From Cyclospora cayetanensis (Eukaryota > Apicomplexa > Conoidasida > Eucoccidiorida > Eimeriidae), in the NCBI RefSeq assembly GCF_002999335.1, contig NW_020312624.1:62001-126000 (forward strand): DNA of 64,000 nt. The letters run 5' to 3'. The position numbers and the translations under genes were made by a program. Under the pieces are notes generated by a model. It searched no databases, was not told where the DNA came from, and was given only the letters and a program-made list of their open reading frames with translations. Shown piece by piece: positions 61,073 through 64,000 of this stretch (positions within the stretch are counted from its first letter, which is position 1; every line of letters starts with the position of its first letter).

Positions 61073-62027
61073 ATGCTCTCTGTGGCGCACTGGCGGCTGC
61101 TGCCGCGAGCAGTCCTGCGCATGCACGGTCGCTCCGCAGTCTCACTGAACGCTCGCGTGCCTCGCAGATGGATTCTCTCGTGTGTTAACGGAGGAGGAAC
61201 AGCAGCAGCACGACCTTGGCAGCCTTTTCCAGCCTCGGGAGCTTGTCTCTCACTCAACTGGGCAGCCTCAGCACCACCACGCGCACATCCAGCCGCGGCT
61301 GGAGCCGCAGGAGGTATGATCCGCCGTTTCGGATCTTTGAATCCTTATGCCAAGGGCAAAACGGGAACGGATATGTATGTACACCCCGCAGACGAAGTTG
61401 AGGCTCAAAGACCTCTGGCGCCAGATCCTTATGACGGGACTTATCAAAGACCACAGGGCGCTCCCGACCCTCGCAGCATCAGCAGAGAGCAGTTTCATCA
61501 GTTTATGTACGGAAAGCCACAAAGATTCTCAAAGGAACTCAAGGTACGAACAGCGACACAGATGCGTGAAGCCGCACTTGCAGGGAGGCGGAAACATGTA
61601 CATATGTATATGTAAATCTAGGTCTAGAGTCATGTTCGTCTGTGCCGACCTTGCAAACCTTTTCGATCTGACTCTAGGAGCAGCCAGCATGAGCCTATGC
61701 GTAGCATGTGTATAGGTTTGTGCCTCTCGTCGCACACACGTCGACTTATTTGTACTCTAGGTACAGCCAACTCTGCTTGTCTGTGCTGAACTGTTGAGAA
61801 AAATGCATAGGGGAGCTTGCAGATCCATGTCGCCGTTGTTGCAGGTTGCGGTTATGGGTTGTACGCTTGCTGGCTTTGGCATTGGGATTACGTGGCTTAC
61901 TGTCTACATCATGCGACCGGATGACTTTGAGTGGGTAGAGGAGGAAAGAAAAAGAATACAAGAAGCAAAGCAACGGATCCAAGCGAGAATAGATAAAGCA
62001 GACTCTGTAGGAACAAGCGCAGCATAA
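61073..62027 (+). CDS. Probable mitochondrial inner-membrane one-pass protein, 2 exons, 217 aa
   Basis: Exons 61073-61543 (donor gtacga) and 61845-62027, joined in phase 0. The frame opens on GTG at 61064, so the ATG at 61073 is used. The N terminus (MLSVAHWRLLPRAVLRMHGR, then Arg-rich with no acidic residue for about 40 aa) looks like a mitochondrial presequence. A soluble part with NPYAKGKTGTDMYVHPADEV and a Tyr/Pro-rich segment comes next, then REQFHQFMYGKPQRF. A membrane helix made by exon 2 follows (VAVMGCTLAGFGIGITWLTV), then a charged C-terminal helix WVEEERKRIQEAKQRIQARI. This layout is typical of small supernumerary subunits of respiratory complexes or ATP synthase in apicomplexans; which one cannot be told here. 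Confidence 0.72.
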
Positions 62028-64000
62028 CATGAGCTGCTAGAGGCAGCACGGGGGAGGGGGAGGCAGAATCGAAGGGGTCCAATCAGTCGTTCGAAGGTCA
62101 AGCAGCAAACTTCAGCAGAGCAAAAGGGGAGTGAGCAGAAAGGGGGCGTAGAGGGAAGGAGGAATTTCAGGATGGCGAAGAATGAGAACAAGGACTCACC
62201 GCAAGCTGACAAAACGTCTTGAAAATAAGGACTTTGATCAGGCAGAGCAAATAATATAAGTTTAGAAGAGGGCGTACAAAGTACACTGGCCGAAGCAATT
62301 CGGGCAGTGCCTGAGGATTGCACCGCACCGAAAAAATGAAGCAGCGAGAGAAAGATTTACACTACTCAAAGAAAGAGTGTGCATTCTTTCGTGCTGGCAC
62401 CCTTTGATCATGTCATTCAACGCTAAAAGGAACCTGCTTCGGTGTTTCTGTGAATGCTGAAGCTCCCTGCACAAATAGGCCGCCTACTAAATGGCCGCGA
62501 GCACCTTAACTCACGTAGTTAGCTTCCACATCAGCAAACACAGGGAGATCTCTACATTCCAGTTGAACTATCAACTACAAGTTTCAAACGAAAACTCGCT
62601 ATTCAGTGTTTTCTAGTCACAGACGGCATCCCTGTATGCTGTGCAGCTATGATTTTATTTCACTGCTTTATAAGCCAAAGAAAGAGCAGATAGCTATAAT
62701 GTTTAATGATTCCCCTCCTTTTCGGATCAAACTGCAAGGCGGACGTATTCCTAGACGCGTGCCGAGACAATGTACAGTAAGACACATAGGCGTAGGCTAG
62801 TAGATCTGCAAACCTGCTGGCTATCGCCGATTTAACAACACATTCTGCGCTTTGCGATTTACTGCTTTCCACTTCCATTGTACCTCACCCCTTCGGGAGA
62901 GTCGGATGGCGTTATCCTCATGAATGCTTGCACTTTCCGAAACTTTGAATTCCTTGCAGTTTGCCTTCGCGTTTCCGGTGAAAGCGAATCGATGGCTTCA
63001 CCTACCCCTTGTGCAGGTGATTTGAACCAAATGGTTTCATAGGAGTGAGAAGCTCCAGGAGCTTGTTCCTCGAATCTCATTTGTAAGTGGCCTTCACCGC
63101 GTCTGGAATACGGGCATGTCCATTATGCTGTCCACTTTCGTCCCGTGTTTAGCCCAATGTGTTTTGTCTTCTATTTTAAATTAATGCACGCTGAAATATT
63201 AGGTTGGCGCTTCTACATTCTAGATTTCTTGACTGCACTGCTGGGGCCATTGCCGCTCGTGAATTCAGCCTGCAATTCTGCTTCTTATATACTTCCGATC
63301 TTGTTCAACCATCTTGCTCTCATGTGTGGACCGAATCATTATGTGCTTTCTAGCTGCTTTTTTCCAATTCGTATACCCTTAGTAAATCACCTTCCTATTT
63401 TGTCGTCTATGCATGCATCCTCAACATTTTTTTGCTTTTCCAGTTTATTTTTTGTTCAATGCGCCTTCCATGGCTTTTGCAGTAAAAGATGCCATCCCTG
63501 TATTACATAGCTGTGGTGCGAAATGACGCCCTTCAAGTGAACATCTAAAAATCCTCGAATGTACGCAGCGAGACATGAACCAAACTGTGCTGCATATCGT
63601 TTCACTCCTGCTTAGATGTCTTAAATTACCGCAACAATATTCCCCCTCTTCAGTTTTGGTTTCATCTGAGGAGAAGAGGCGTGTTCTATTGAAAGAGCAC
63701 CTTTCAAACTTTGTGTATGCAGCAATGGTTTCCGGCCTGTGGAAAATCAGCATCATACACTTTTCAAAACGGTGGATGTGGGTTTTCCCTGTGTCGTAAA
63801 GTACTCAACGGTAAGGATATAATGGCATCCTAGTCCGGGTGCCCGAATGTGTAAACTAGAAATTGCTCGTGGTGTGTGTACATCTGAAAGGGCATTCGTA
63901 ATGCACTCCATGAATTTCTGAACGTTCAACAGCCACCACAGCTACCGAACTACACTTTGCGAGTTTTGTAATTGGACGGCCCTTTTGTGCTTTCTAATTG
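62028..64000. other. Repeat-poor 3' flank; nothing supported
   Basis: About 2 kb, fairly AT-rich, with short frames on both strands (the longest is 63145-63510 on +, hydrophobic). No domain, splice pair or repeat worth annotating was seen. Confidence 0.5.

Overview
The window looks like nuclear DNA of an Eimeria-type coccidian (Apicomplexa). The reasons are many short exons with GT..AG introns, CAG/CAA-driven runs of Gln, Ala and Ser inside coding exons, TG-rich microsatellites inside introns, and proteins typical of a eukaryote (TBP, CDC45, a DHHC acyltransferase, a DNAJB-type Hsp40) next to a monofunctional aspartate carbamoyltransferase. There are no operons or bacterial signals. Genus is inferred from this style, not from a database match. 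Several start codons were moved to the first real ATG where a longer frame opened on TTG or GTG.

Layout: 1-4415 (+), C-terminal part of a RAP-domain-like protein; 4865-6374 (-), a MORN-repeat protein; 7649-12611 (+), a large Ala/Gln-rich coiled-coil protein; 13611-16356 (+), aspartate carbamoyltransferase in eight exons; 18193-18921 (+), a small mL43-like mitochondrial ribosomal protein, followed by an unresolved + strand gene to about 20497; 22756-24617 (-), a DNAJB-type Hsp40; 28331-33261 (+), an HflX/GTPBP6-type GTPase; 36008-42172 (+), CDC45; 47737-49033 (+), an unrecognised gene; 50318-52382 (-), a DHHC palmitoyltransferase; 54189-55016 (-), a single-exon one-pass membrane protein; 57583-59931 (-), TATA-binding protein with a large insertion; 61073-62027 (+), a probable mitochondrial inner-membrane protein.

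Between these lie long stretches with no convincing coding signal and few simple repeats (about 24.9-28.3, 33.3-35.9, 42.5-47.7, 55.0-57.5 and 62.0-64.0 kb). They alternate with repeat-rich gene blocks, giving a mosaic of repeat-rich and repeat-poor segments.

The genes are not one pathway. Themes are DNA replication and transcription (CDC45, TBP, nucleotide supply by ATCase), mitochondrial or organellar translation (mL43-like, HflX-like, possibly the RAP protein) and membrane biology (DHHC enzyme, one-pass proteins). The most unusual content is in the introns: a 23-bp array open in all three sense frames, a TGACTCA-bearing array, a 74-bp higher-order repeat, and TG-rich tracts whose orientation follows the host gene. 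No CRISPR array, IS element, tRNA or rRNA was found.
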